Of a DNA stretch of 64,000 nucleotides, positions 35,155 to 46,980 are shown piece after piece. Positions within the stretch are counted from its first letter, which is position 1, and each line of letters starts with the position of its first letter. Below the pieces are notes generated by a model. It saw nothing but the letters and a program-made list of their open reading frames with translations. It was not told the origin of the DNA and did no database searches. The position numbers and the translations under genes are program-made. Where the stretch lies: the NCBI GenBank assembly GCA_008973525.1, contig WACJ01000369.1, positions 1 to 64,000 on the forward strand, given 5' to 3'. The DNA comes from Stenopsyche tienmushanensis (Eukaryota; Arthropoda; Insecta; Trichoptera; Stenopsychidae).

Positions 35155-35830
35155 TTGGCAAGACTGTGGTACAAGTCATCCCATTGAACAAAGCAGGCAA
35201 AGACGCTAGTAACCCAATTAATTAACACCCGATTGGCTCACTTTCTGTACTAAGTAAAATATTCGAAAAACATATCCTAAATAGACTGGATGAACTCAGT
35301 ATAAACATCAATTATTATGAGCAATTTGGTTTTCGTAGAAATCACTCTACGGCTCAACAGTTGACCAGAATGACCAAATGTGTTTCTAGAAATTTTAATA
35401 TGAAGTACCGGTATGGTACTACTCGACATCGAAAAGGCATTCGATACTGTCTAGCATCGAGGTCTGATTCATAAACCCTACCCAAATCTCCGAAGATCGC
35501 TAAAAGCAGCATTTAAATATTTCCATCGCTATAAACTTAAAATAAACAAAGAAAAAACCGAAGCTATCTTGCTTTCCGTGAAACATAAACATCGTCTAAC
35601 TGATCCATTAGTTGTCGGATCCAGCTTCATCGAATAGAAACCCCAAATGAAATACTTGGGGATGACTTCGGACAGAAGACTAAGGTGGTGAGCGCAGGTG
35701 TTTGGGACTCATGCCCACGGGTTAGCAGCCATGGGGGCGCTGCACTCTATTTTTCGTCGACGCAGTGCTCTTTCGGCTTCTAATAAACTATTAATGTACA
35801 CTTTTATTAACACATCCCAGTCGGGTTACG
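35155..35830 (+). pseudogene. Jockey-type LINE reverse transcriptase relic
   Basis: Degenerate reverse transcriptase of a non-LTR retrotransposon. Readable blocks in order are VVQVIPLNKAGKDASNP (about 35168-35218), LSVLSKIFEKHILNRLDEL (about 35240-35300), YEQFGFRRNHSTAQQLTR (about 35316-35370), a shifted frame with LLDIEKAFDTV (about 35418-35450), then KLKINKEKTEAILLS (about 35533-35580) and MKYLGMTSDRRLRW (about 35648-35690). The palm between IEKAFDTV and KLKINKEK is shortened, removing the catalytic YADD region. A stop lies in block one and there are several frameshifts. No endonuclease domain or poly-A tail is seen, so the copy is truncated at both ends. Confidence 0.8.
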
Positions 35831-36065
35831 CATAGCATTCTTTCGCCTGATGCGGGCATATTTGCGATGACCGTTTAGGATTCATTTTTTTTAAGCCAAT
35901 GAATCACATGTCTAAAGACGCACTTATGCGTAACGCAATAGGTATGTCTCATTAGAGCATTTTTTCAAAGCCAATAAATCATATAGCTAAAAAGACACAC
36001 AAGCATTTCTCCTGCGTCTACTGATAGTACACAAAAGACGTTTATGCGCACAAACGTAACCCGAC
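35821..36065. repeat. Small MITE-like element with TCGGGTTACG ends
   Basis: A 245-bp segment bounded by TCGGGTTACG (35821-35830) and its complement CGTAACCCGA (36056-36065). Internally, two related direct repeats begin AAGCCAATGAATCACATG and AAGCCAATAAATCATATA. It abuts or interrupts the end of the LINE relic. No clear target duplication. Confidence 0.5.
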
Positions 36066-36461
36066 GAAAATGTTTTAACAGACAAGATATAAATTTTATA
36101 ACACAATGACCAAATGCACTTATTATCCATAAAAAATAGCATAGGAAAGATGGCATAAACACATAATAATAATGTACTTTGAATGAATCGCAGTATTTTT
36201 ATTTTTTAACGGTCTGCATTAAAAATAATTAGGAAGTTAAATGACAATTAATTATTTTAATTGTTACAGACAGTGAAGCATTTTTATGTTGAAGTCCATT
36301 GTTATTTTTTTTAAGATAACCTTTTTAAATTCTTGATAGTAGCCTTGATATTATTCAGGAGAAAATGAACGTTTAGGTACACTTTAACCTCGTAAAGCAC
36401 TGACATAATACAACACGGTTTTGATTTAACCTTTACAACTCCTATGGGCAAACGTTGTGAG
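36066..36461. other. Anonymous AT-rich sequence
   Basis: Nothing recognised. Confidence 0.4.
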
Positions 36462-37460
36462 TAGGGAATCCAATCCCGAGCCAAAATTTCGATCCCGGGA
36501 TTTCGGGATTTCATTAGACAATCCCGGGACCAGTCCCGGGATCCCGGGATTGGGATTTTCAATATTTTAAGAAATTACCTTGATGAATTTGATAAAAAAT
36601 TACTAATAAGTCCATTTGTTCAATATAAAAAATCACTTGAAGGCCAAAGAATTTTATTTATTTAAGAAAAGATAAAAATACAATTCAAAAATAGATAAAA
36701 CACTAAAAAATTCAAATATTATTTTGAAAATATGCCCGAAGTAACATTAACATTAAACATTAGTGTTTCGTCATTTAGTCTGGATCTGATTTTGGAAGTC
36801 AGACAACTTGCTGCTGAAAATGCACGCTCAGCTTCCACACTCGTTGGAGGTATCGTCATCAGATATTTAAATGCTAGTTCGAGTTGATGATCGCGTGAGC
36901 CCTCATTTTCGTATAACACCATCAATGTGACTGATAAAATTCCTTTCTGCTGAGACACGGACTAAACCTCGCAAAATTTCCGATTTCCCGACAAATTATT
37001 TATTTCCGTCGCTGTAGATGAATACTTGTATACTATAATACTTTGATGTGATTCGTAATTATTTTACGGAGGAATACAAAAATTCTGAAGCCCGTATCTA
37101 TTATATTTCATGTCGATATTCCCATCATTAGCGTCGGGGTGTAGTAAATACATCACCGGTGGGGAACAGTTAATATAACAATTTGAAAAACACATATGTA
37201 CTGTATATATGTACACATATATTAGACAGCTACTGCCCATGGGCGTCGCCTAAGCTCGCCAATTAGTTAGTTACGCCACTGTTTCCAAGCGTCCAGATTT
37301 CGGCGGAAATGTCTCGATTAAGTAGCCTTCATCGTGTTGGTGAGGTGTACGATTTCTGTTAGATAAAAATTGCAATCCCGGGATTTTCGGGATTACGTTT
37401 TCTAATCCCGGGATTCTTAAGTACCTAAAACTGTCCGGGATCCCGGGATTGGATTCCCTA
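36462..37460 (-). mobile_element. Non-autonomous hAT element, copy F
   Basis: A full-length 999-bp copy with both termini and a perfect 8-bp target duplication GTTGTGAG (36454-36461 and 37461-37468). It carries the dimerisation-domain frame on the minus strand. Another copy of the family begins at the base after the right-hand duplication. Confidence 0.95.
36719..36958 (-). CDS. hAT transposase C-terminal dimerisation domain only
   Basis: A 79-residue frame starting MSQQKGILSVTLMVLYENEG and containing the conserved core LMTIPPTSVEAERAFSAASC then KIRSRLNDETL. This is the best match to the family consensus. It shares the +7-bp change that shifts the final residues to MFNVNVTSGIF. It is likely a passenger relic of a non-autonomous element; a dimerisation-only peptide could in theory interfere with active transposase, but nothing shows expression. 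Confidence 0.5.
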   Translation of the reverse strand: MSQQKGILSVTLMVLYENEGSRDHQLELAFKYLMTIPPTSVEAERAFSAASCLTSKIRSRLNDETLMFNVNVTSGIFSK

Positions 37461-37468
37461 GTTGTGAG

Positions 37469-37817
37469 TAGGGAATCCAGTCCCGAGCCAAAATTTCAAT
37501 CCCGGGATTTCGGGATTGCATTAGACCATCCCGGGATCAGTTATTATATTGATAGATTTCATCAAAAATTACTAATAAGTCCATTTGTTTAATATAAAAA
37601 ATAATTTGAAGGCGAAAGAATTTTATTTATTTAAGAGAAGATAAAAATATAATTCAAAAATAGCAGATGAATATTTATATATTATAATACTTCGATGTGA
37701 TTTGTAATTATATTACGGAGGAAAACAAAAATCTTGAGCCCCATATCTATTATATTTCATATCGATATTCCCATTATTAGAGTCGAGGTGTAGTAAATAC
37801 ATCACCGGTAGGGAAAT
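37469..37817 (-). mobile_element. hAT element, copy G, deleted
   Basis: Starts TAGGGAATCCAGTCCCGAGC immediately after GTTGTGAG. It lacks the coding segment (a jump at about 37545 and again at about 37663) and stops at ACCGGTAGGGAA without the left-family end. Confidence 0.75.
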
Positions 37818-38134
37818 TCAAATCGAAAAAAAAAATCAATCAATTGCTGTGTTAAAAGTGTTAATAATAAAAAATACATACTGCTTCGACGAAACTCGTT
37901 ATGACGAATGATATGCTTACCTGAAAAATAAAAAAAATATACATAAGTAAAAAGTATGTAATGGGTTGTACAGTTAATTAAGCGTTAATTGATCAATTTT
38001 ACGACCCTATTTTTAATGTTTACCGAAATCTTGCAATGGCGTTGTCTCTTCTAATAAGCACGTAAAAATATAGAATATTTAGCAATTGATACATAGCACA
38101 TCGCTCAATAAGTTCGTAGAATGAAAAAATAGTA
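37818..38134. other. Anonymous sequence with motif copy 2
   Basis: AT-rich. It contains GCTCAATAAGTTCGTAGAAT at 38103-38122, the same motif as 9121-9144. Confidence 0.4.
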
Positions 38135-39101
38135 CACTCGGGTCTGTTTTTATGCGATAGATACGTTCCACGGGGAGTAGCGTATAAAAAATTCGCATAA
38201 AAAAGATTCGAATTGCATAGAAAACTATGGGATATGTTCTATTGTTCTTTAAAACCGCATAACTTCAAATCAGTTTGGTTAGAATGTATCAAAAATCGCA
38301 CAAAAAAATTAATAAAAAAATCATATAAATAAAAACACAATACATATTTATCTTAGAATTGCTTGATTAAAGTCTATTTTACGCAATAATCGTACAAATT
38401 ACAAATCTTCATCTTTCCAAATGTAATCCGCCCATTAAACTATGCGACGATTTAACTATTTTTTATACAGTTCGTGATATGGAGATGCAATTCTTACGCT
38501 CGTTCAGAATTTAAGTCAGGTACGATAGATTTCTAATTTATTGCAAAGTTGACTAGCTTCTTGTATAATCTTTACAGTAGGATTTTCTACCGCTTCAATA
38601 TCATCTTCTGTTTCTTCGCTGCCTTGCAAAATCAAACCAATAATATCATCATCAATCAAAGGAGTATCCTACAGTAATTCAACGACATCATTTTGAGAAA
38701 AAACATCAAATTTATTTGCCAAAGTAATGATTTCAGCTGACAATGTAGAAGTTTTTATTATTTCACCATCTGTAACACATTCGGGCCAAACTGCTTTCCA
38801 ACAAGAATTTAAAATATGCGGAATTATCTGAGATACCGCACATGAAACATTATTTATACACTTCAAAATTGAAAGCTTTTTCCAAGCTTCAATTAACGAT
38901 TCATTATCTATTTTATCCAATGTATGTTGATAAGTGTTCCTAATATAATACAGATTTAAAAACAATTCCGTTGTAACTGGCATTAGTGTTAATTTTAGAT
39001 TTTTTTAATGCGAATTCGCATAAAAAAAGCCTTGTCCTCTATAGAAAAATGAGGCATAGGATCCATTATTTTTTTAACCGCATAAAAACAGACTCAAGTG
39101 T
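38135..39101 (-). mobile_element. Tigger-like transposon, deleted
   Basis: The ends CACTCGGGTCTGTTTTTATG (left) and, on the opposite strand, CACTTGAGTCTGTTTTTATG (right) form a long inverted repeat preceded by TA on the left. Subterminal AACCGCATAA and TTCGCATAAAAAA motifs recur. About 967 bp, encoding a C-terminal transposase fragment on the minus strand. The family is related to the MITEs at 5792-6250 and 13095-13285. Confidence 0.75.
38669..38983 (-). pseudogene. Tigger transposase C-terminal fragment
   Basis: A 104-residue minus-strand frame. FLNLYYIRNTYQHTLDKIDN, then SLIEAWKKLSILKCINNV, then LNSCWKAVWPECV, corresponds to the region after the DDE domain in Tigger-type transposases (pattern W..V...T..N.W.KLWP). 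The catalytic residues are not present; the frame begins at an ATG close to the transposon end, so the N-terminal two thirds are deleted. The frame closes with a stop at 38669, and upstream (minus-strand 3') sequence is non-coding. The family match is good on several separated motifs. Confidence 0.65.
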
Positions 39102-42029
39102 GCACAAATAATTTTGGCCGATCGTTAATTGAAATTTGCATCAACATTTAGTCATGAGAAAGATCTGTTCGAAGTGAGTACTGCGTTTGCTCACAGTCGA
39201 TCAAAAACAACAACGCGTCCGCAATTCAGAGCGCTGTTTAGAGACTTTACGACGCAATAAAAAAGGATTTATTGTTTGTGCATTAACGAAATCGCTATTA
39301 CATAGAAATTTTATCTTGCAAAAAAAGCTTTGTACAAATTCTGTAATCACTTTTATTTATTGAAAATAGTTTCGAATTTAAGTAGTAGTAGTTTAGTAAG
39401 AATATATGCCAAGCAATATGAATGCATTTGTGATGGACAATATATCTTAGAACATGTGCGATTTTCTCTTCAAAAACTTCAATAAGCTCATTGTATTGTC
39501 GAGAAATATTCGATTGATTTTGTTCTTGTATCGATCCAACGTTGATTGGCCTAATTTTGAATAGCTTATCGATGCTTTTGGTACTTTTGTCACACGAGGG
39601 TCAAAGAGATCGACTGATCCCATCGGAATATTATTTATGTGGACGTCACAAGGATGACAGCACAAAATGACCCACACCATAGCAAAAAAGGCTGGGATCC
39701 ATGCAGCAAGATGACAGATGGAGTTATACAGGCAATAAATCTCGCATGCTTTAAGAAGACTCGGAATGGGTATCATATTTTTTACATATCTTTATGATCA
39801 AAAGTAACTTATTGATTAATGGACCCGCTTCGGGATCAAATGAAATTAGTTTGATTTTTTTTCTCTTGCTTTCAGCATTTTCCAATAGATAGTAAGACGG
39901 CACCGTAACATTGTACGGTAGTGTATTCAATTTTGCCCGTATCTTTCATATCTTGATTAGTTGAGTTATCGATCCGATGTCAGTTAGGGCAGCAAATGGA
40001 GATATGTAATGTTGGAAATGAATTGCTTTTTTCTGCGAATAGGTAAATATCGCTTCGATGCAACGACGACGATAACAATATTATATGAAGAGTGACGTTC
40101 GACGATTAAAAGGGAATTAACCTATCGAATGCGCCTCGGAATCACTCACCATTTCATAATTTAAAATAGCCAATTGCTAAAACGACACTCAAAAAGTTCG
40201 TAGGATTTTTTCGCTTAACACTTTTTTCTTCTTCGTTTTGGTTCGCTTTTGCGCAATTTCTATGTTGATTGATGAAAATTTGCTATTGATGCTTATTTCT
40301 TCTTCAAGATAATCAATGAATAATGTATCGAAATAACAAAATACGGAGGCCAAAGCCTTAACAGCTGAAATTTGCGTTTTTGGACGCTATGGGCGTTTGT
40401 TGTCCACTCAGCTGACTCTGCCGATTTGACTCTGGAATATAGTGATGGATCATCCATTTTCATCATACATAGTGATTCATAGGAAAAAAATATGTAATAT
40501 TTACAATAGATAATTGAAATTCGCATTGATTCGAACATTTTTACAATACTTATTATATGTAATTGAAATATCTTGAATACGACTTTATTTAATTACACAT
40601 CCAAGTTTTCCAGCATAAGTGGTGCCATATCGGGGCTTCGTACAGAAGGATCGAGTGTATTATTTAAGACTTTATAATAAGAATTCAGGACCTCTCTTTA
40701 TTTGAAACAGTAATTTTTCCTGTGCTTATGATCGGTAAAAAATTATCATTTTTATGTTCAATGCCATAGAAACACAATCGACATAGAGTTTCTAAATATT
40801 TAAATTTTTTTTTTTCGTTCGTTATTAAATGCAAATTTGTCACGAACCATTAGAGATATATTTAGATTGCATATTCATGCATTTTAAGGAAAATCATCCT
40901 AAAATTGTTTTTTTGCGTGCACAGGGCAATTTTGATGAGAGATGCTGGGCTGGGCTCTTGCATTCGTATACAAATTATTGGAGAACTTTGCACGCATACA
41001 AAACTTCAGATATAAATCAAACCGACATTGCTCATATTTTACATCGAAGACATGAATCGCTTCTGACGGAAATGGCACACGACCCCCAATTGGGAATATA
41101 CGGGAAAACAAAAATATCTCTATTTCTAAGAAGGGATGGATATTTTTCCTACATCGAAAAATTTTCATTGAACCGAATGTCCAAATAAATACGTGGCAAT
41201 GTCACGACTGGTGATTTCTGGCCAGAGTCACAGTCCTGTAGAGCGAAGATCGTACAGAACGGGACCTATAAGGTCATGTTTGATACGACGACCCTTCATT
41301 CCGATGAAAATACCGGAATTGCTCTTTGAACAACAACGTATATCTTGATCTCAAAAACAGGCTTCGAAAAAATCAAATACCACCGTATTGCGACGCTATT
41401 CGATTCACTTCCCGTTCCGATCGCGCAATTGATGCAGAAAACAGCAACAAAAAAATATCATGCACAAAAACTGCATCTTAGATATGTTGCATATAAATGT
41501 ATGCACTTTGCGCGGCTCACACACGTTGCAATTTGGCCGACGATCGACACAAATAATCGAGTACACCAATCACATTTTATTTTTGCTGTATTGCTTTAAT
41601 GTGACTAAAAAATACTTCTAGAATTAAATTTGCAATTTAAATGTAAGCATACTGCAACGGTAAATAACCGGATTGCTTTATAACCATATACGGATCTCGG
41701 TCCGAATGAAATCAACTATCAATTTATCGACTTTGTGTTCATTCTCAGGAAAAACGTCCATAATATATTGGGTCCGCAGGATGATTCCTGTGACACCAAA
41801 AATAAAGAATGTCGATGATACACAAACTGAAAAATGGCAGTAAAGAATTTGAATCAAAATGCTTCAAGGGTGGCCCAGACTCAGAGATAAAAATCAAAAG
41901 TTCTGCTACCTGAATGAATATATAATAAAGACGATATAGAAGTGGTCCGTGTGTAGTTGCACTATATTAATGATGACGGAATAAGTTGATGTTATAAGAT
42001 AACAATCAAATAACCGTCGAGAAAAAAAT
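39102..42029. other. Anonymous sequence with motif copy 3
   Basis: CACTCAAAAAGTTCGTAGGA at 40186-40205 repeats the 9121 motif. The open frames at 39447-39776 (minus) and 40829-41188 (plus, 119 codons) have no secure family assignment. Nothing else recognised. Confidence 0.4.
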
Positions 42030-42300
42030 CAATGAAAAGATATTGTATCCCAATGATTGCGACTGATATGCTATTCGAATTGAAACGTATGCAGTTTCCG
42101 GTGCGAGCATCAACAAAGCACAGAAGCACACAGGGTATGCGTGCATGCTTCTCGCATGGATAGCTACATATGGCCTCCTCGCGCCCTTCTCGTTTATTAC
42201 CAGACGGTAGGCATCAAACGGGAAAATATTCTGCATCCAAAAGCATTTCATTAGCACGGCATAAGCGCAATCTTTGGGATGAGAAAAAAGATAGAAAGTC
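42030..42300. repeat. Unclassified dispersed repeat, copy 2
   Basis: Diverged copy of 18255-18540 in the same orientation, with blocks CCCAATGATTGCGACTGATA, TCAACAAAGCACAG, GCGTGCATGCTTCTCGC, TTTATTACCAGACGGTA and ATCTTTGGGATGAG. Confidence 0.6.
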
Positions 42301-42924
42301 TCTTACGACCATATAGCAACCTTCGAAAACTTCGACATCAGAATTGCGAAAAAAGCGATAGAAATCGAAAAACGGACGAGATGACAAATTTTAAAAAAAT
42401 GTACCACGGCATCAAACGAAAAATGAAACTGATATAGCATTACTCACTCAACCGCCACGAAAAAGGGTTAAATCGATGTCTATTATTTGGTATAAAGGGT
42501 GATTTTTTTTATGGATTGGTTCACCAAAACGTCCATGGAAACGACCTATAGTTAGATTTTTGGACGAAATGAGATCTCGACCGCAATGCATGATACTCAA
42601 TCATAACACTGTAAAACAAATCAATTTGAATATGCATTACACTTCCGATGTATTTACAACGGGACGCTTATTTTTGTATTACTTTCTCCTTCGCCCGCAT
42701 GTTTTTAACGCGCGCGAAAGAGAAAGCGATACCATCAACGATATCCAATTAATATGAACCATACTAAAAGTATGTAATTTTGAGTACAATCTCTCAAATT
42801 ATAATTGACATCGTTGGTGCAAAAAGTATTGGCGTTCAATCAATTTTCAGTGGGGATTTCAATGATCAAATAAGCCTTCGTTTTTGCAAATTTTAGTTAT
42901 TTATTCTATAAAAAAATATCTTAA
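42301..42924. other. Anonymous sequence
   Basis: No gene or repeat recognised. Confidence 0.4.
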
Positions 42925-43200
42925 CGTACAACATTTATAAAGCTTACACTTTTAAGAATATATTCTAAAAAAAAAAAAGTTCCAAAATTCTAAATTATTT
43001 ACGGAGTTATAACTATTTTAGTGACGCGATAACTAAGGCATGTCTTACCAGAATGAGCGCGTTTTTTTGAACACGGTTGACATGATATCTCAAATTGTAA
43101 TTAACTGATTTATTTCAATTTTGGTAAGAATCTTTTCTATATAACCCTCTATTGTTACTACCAAGTGTATGTCAAAATTTTATTTTTAACTACTAAAAAT
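42925..43200 (+). repeat. Kolobok-type non-coding relic, second copy
   Basis: Matches 12530-12760: CGGAGTTATAACTATTTTAG, then GCGTTTTTTTGAACACGG, TTGACATGATATCTCAA and AATCTTTTCTATATAA. Confidence 0.55.
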
Positions 43201-43254
43201 TAAAACTGTAAAAAAAAAAATGACTTTTTTCTTTGGGGTAATAACTATATTGCG

Positions 43255-43365
43255 TGCCATCGACAGTGTTTATTCATATACAAACTTCATACACCCTGCG
43301 CGGTCCTGACATATAAGTGGATTTATACGGACGATAAGTTACGGACATACAAATATATCATGGAA
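43255..43365 (+). repeat. piggyBac-like MITE fragment
   Basis: Contains ATCGACAGTGTTTATTCATA, ACTTCATACACCCTGCG, GTCCTGACATATAAGTGGAT and GACATACAAATAT, matching 15030-15110. Confidence 0.5.
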
Positions 43366-45853
43366 ACAGAATAAATCTGAATGAAGACGATCGAGCTTCC
43401 AAATTTGTTGGTATTGTGTTATTTTGAAGTTTGTTAACGAACTTCAAAATAAGATATTTTGTTTGTAATTGTTTGCAATGCTTTAAGATATTATGTTGTT
43501 TGCTTCGAAAATTGAGCGTAAAGAAAATCAAACAGGGTTCGAAATTAACTGCGAAAAACCGGCTTTGAATGCCGTTTTATGAAATGTGTTCCATCAAGGG
43601 ATTTCCATGCACTTTCATGAAGATGTTAGAAGACTCAGATAATTTCAGTAGTTTTCTGGTGGTGATAAAATTCTGTAAGAGATAGGACGAGGGCTGACAT
43701 CTTCGATAATCAGAATTAATCGAAAGCGTTAGCAGAGAAGAAGGCTTGCAGTTAAGTAGACATAAGCGCTATCTTGTCTCGTTTTTCTTGACCCACGAAG
43801 ATCCAATAGTTGAACTGATCGATTCGATCATCCATCCAATCAACAAGCATAAGAAAAATAATTTATGGTACAGTAAAAACATAGGTAATGGGGAAATTTT
43901 CGAATAAAACCATAACCCTCCACGAAAAACACATACAGAGATCACTCGCATTCGCTCTGTGGCCATGGCACAAAAAGAAAGCAAGAGGAATTTATTCATT
44001 TGCATACACTGTTTACGATGTCGACTAAAACCCACTTCTCACCCATCATAACAATTCGCTGTAGAAATACTACATTGAAGTCCAATGTTGGGTGTGCTTC
44101 GTCGAAATTACGAGGTACAACCACTTGTCGCTACCTCAGCAAAGTCATGGAAAACCCTTTGACGCGCGCTCATAATTACTAAAAGCACTTTAATCTATGC
44201 ATTTAAAAAAAATGTTCATGAAAAGTGATTAAGCCTAAATATGAATGTGCATTTTCGCAGTATGACGTAAATTCCGACATTACTGAATTTGGGTCAAAGA
44301 AAACTTTGAGCATAAAATGGCGAATAATTAATACAACACGCCGGGAACTGCAGCTTTAGAGCTTTTGTATACATCGCCAAAAATAATATTCTAAATCCGT
44401 TCGATTAGGGAAACGGTGGGGGCTGGAACACTTTGATCCAGGAGTGACAAATTGTTGGTGCCTTGATTGTTCAATCCCAGGAAACATGTCCGCATGACAT
44501 CAGAACGATTGCAATTGTTGATTTTGGACGCATATAGAAAATTCATCATCGCATATATTGAAGAATTTCTCTTTGGCAAAAGAACGCATACGCTTTGTGC
44601 TCATGGTACATATGCCGCAAGAAGCATTCTATTGTTATGCAATATAGACATGAGGAAAGATAAAACCGTGTTCTATATTGTCCGCACAGAAAAGATAGTG
44701 GAGAAGAGAAGCAAAATACAGGTTTATCAAAACTAGTTTTTCTACGTCACGAGTAACTAAGACCGTGTATAACAGCATCACTGGGTTTGCTGGACGTGGG
44801 TGCATTCGCTTCTTCCAGTGAAACTAGCCAAGCATCATCACAATCGTGAGATAAACTTTATACTAAGCATAAACAGTCCCTTGAAAGTTCAATTTGCAAG
44901 CATTATATGCGTGCGCATCGAAATTCCAAGCAAAATGCGTCAAAAATTTATGACAAATATACGATGAAATATATTAGACGCCGAAGAAAAGTGATTAATA
45001 TTCTTCTTGGAATGCGATGGAATAAGTCCATAATAGACATTCCAGGAGTAGAAATAAAGCGTATAAAAGGCTGTTGGATAACATTACCAATTAAGAATTG
45101 TTCATCAACTAGTTTGGATGTTAACAATTTCAATTAGCTAGATGAGCAAACAAAACCATTCAAAAAATGTGCTGAGAGGGCCATATCATTGCAATAAATG
45201 TATCACAGATGATGACGATGGTTCAAAGGTCGCGCCAAAGAAAAGAGAAGAAAATCTTCAAATGACACAGAGAGCCGGAAGAATTCGCCAACATAGTGGA
45301 CGTCATACGGAATATCGGCTTCCTCCAGGAGTACACGGATTAACCGTGGAATTCTTTCATTGGCACATCCCGCCGCATTCAAACGAACCACTAAAACGTG
45401 GAATGTCAACAACGCTTAAAAACGATAAGCCCTCCTCAGGTAAAACGGCTCAAAATTGATAACCGTTCGTATCGCACGTACTCAAATACCGAACTACGGA
45501 CGCTCGCGCGATAAACAAAAGAAACCAAAGAACTCGGACCTGCCTTCGCAGATAATGCAATTTCATTCACAATGGACGGAGGAAAAAAATTAAGCCCCAC
45601 AATGGACAAATATTTTGTGAGCAATCTCATTCAATGGCCATTGTGGATGATTCATTTTGAGGGAATGAACACACGTACGGGCCCACGAAACGCTCCTCCA
45701 TCCGCCCTAACGCTATCGATTAGGGACACCCTAAAATATACCGTGAATTTATTTTTCGTAACAACTACATATTTAGCACACAGCGATTCCAATAGACTAT
45801 TTTTTTTTAACAATGCAAATTTCTGTGGAATATCATTATAATACGATCATGAA
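43366..45853. other. Anonymous sequence
   Basis: Contains a 34-bp near-perfect palindrome at 43419-43452 (arms TTATTTTGAAGTT and AACTTCAAAATAA around GTTAAC). The plus-strand frames at 44467-44736, 44907-45137 and 45142-45459 follow one another over about 1 kb but show no known domain; the last has a single CNKC pair and a basic composition. Confidence 0.35.
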
Positions 45854-46353
45854 TAGGGAATCCAATCCCGGGATCCCGGACAATTTTAGGTACTTAAGAA
45901 TCCCGGGATTAGAAAACGTAATCCCGAAAATTTCGGGATTGAAATTTTTATTTAACAGAAATCGTACACCTCATCAACACGATGAAGGCTACTAAATCGA
46001 GACATTCCCGACGAAATCTGGACGCTTGGAAACAGTGGCGTAATTACTAATTGGCGAACTTAGGCGACGCCTAGGGGCAGTGACTGTCTAATCTATGTAT
46101 ACATATATAGCGTATATGTATGTTTTTCAAATTGTTATATTTACCTTCCCCACCGGTGATGTATTTACTACACCTCGACTCTAATAATGGGAATATCGAT
46201 ATGAAATATAATAGATACGGGCTTCAGAGCTTTTGTATTCCTCCGTAATATAATTACGAATTACATCAAAGTATTATAGTATATAAATATTCATCTGCAG
46301 CGACGGAAATAAATAATTTGTCGGGAAATCGGGAATTTTGCAAGTTTTAGTCC

Positions 46354-46587
46354 ATGTCTCAGCAGAAAGGAATTTTATCAGTCACATTGATGGTGTTATA
46401 CGAAAATGAGGGCTCACGCGATCATCAACTCGAACTAGCATTTAAATATCTGATGACGATACCTCCAACGAGTGTGGAAGCTGAGCGTGCATTTTCAGCA
46501 GCAAGTTGTCTGACTTCCAAAATCAGATCCAGACTAAATGACGAAACACTAATGTTTAATGTTAATGTTACTTCGGGCATATTTTAA
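46354..46587 (+). CDS. hAT transposase C-terminal dimerisation domain only
   Basis: A 77-residue frame, MSQQKGILSVTLMVLYENEG, with LMTIPPTSVEAERAFSAASC and SRLNDETL. It is almost identical to 36719-36958 apart from ending two codons earlier because TCAAAA has become TAAAAA. Relic status and caveats are as for that copy. Confidence 0.5.
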   Translation: MSQQKGILSVTLMVLYENEGSRDHQLELAFKYLMTIPPTSVEAERAFSAASCLTSKIRSRLNDETLMFNVNVTSGIF

Positions 46588-46980
46588 AAATAATGTTTGA
46601 ATTTTTTAGTGTTTTATTTATCTATTTTTGAATTATATTTTTATCTTTTCTTAAATAAATAAAATTCTTTGGCCTTCAAGTGATTTTTTATATTGAACAA
46701 ATGGACTTATTAGTCATTTTTGATCAAATTCATCAAAGTAATTTCTTAAAATATTGAAAATCCCAATTCCGGGATCCCGGGACTGGTCCCGGGATTGTAT
46801 AATGAAATCCCGAAATCCCGCGATCGAAATTTTGGCTCGGGATCGTAATCCCGAAAATTTCGGGATTGAAAATTTTATTTAACAGAAATCGTACACCTCA
46901 CCAACACGATGAAGGCTACTAAATTCCCGACGAAATCAGGACGCTTGGAAACAGTGGCGTAATTACTAATTGGCGAACTA

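Noticed and set aside
39447..39776. piggyBac transposase fragment suggested by MGSVDLFD in a minus-strand frame
   Set aside because: Only this short MGGVDLFD-like word matches; the following SKYRISIRGKKW-type block and other piggyBac motifs are absent.
40829..41188. 119-codon open frame as a host gene
   Set aside because: No recognised domain or signal; an opposite-strand frame of similar length overlaps it, typical of chance.
44467..45459. Three consecutive plus-strand frames as exons of one gene
   Set aside because: Different frames, no clear splice sites, and no domain beyond one CNKC pair.
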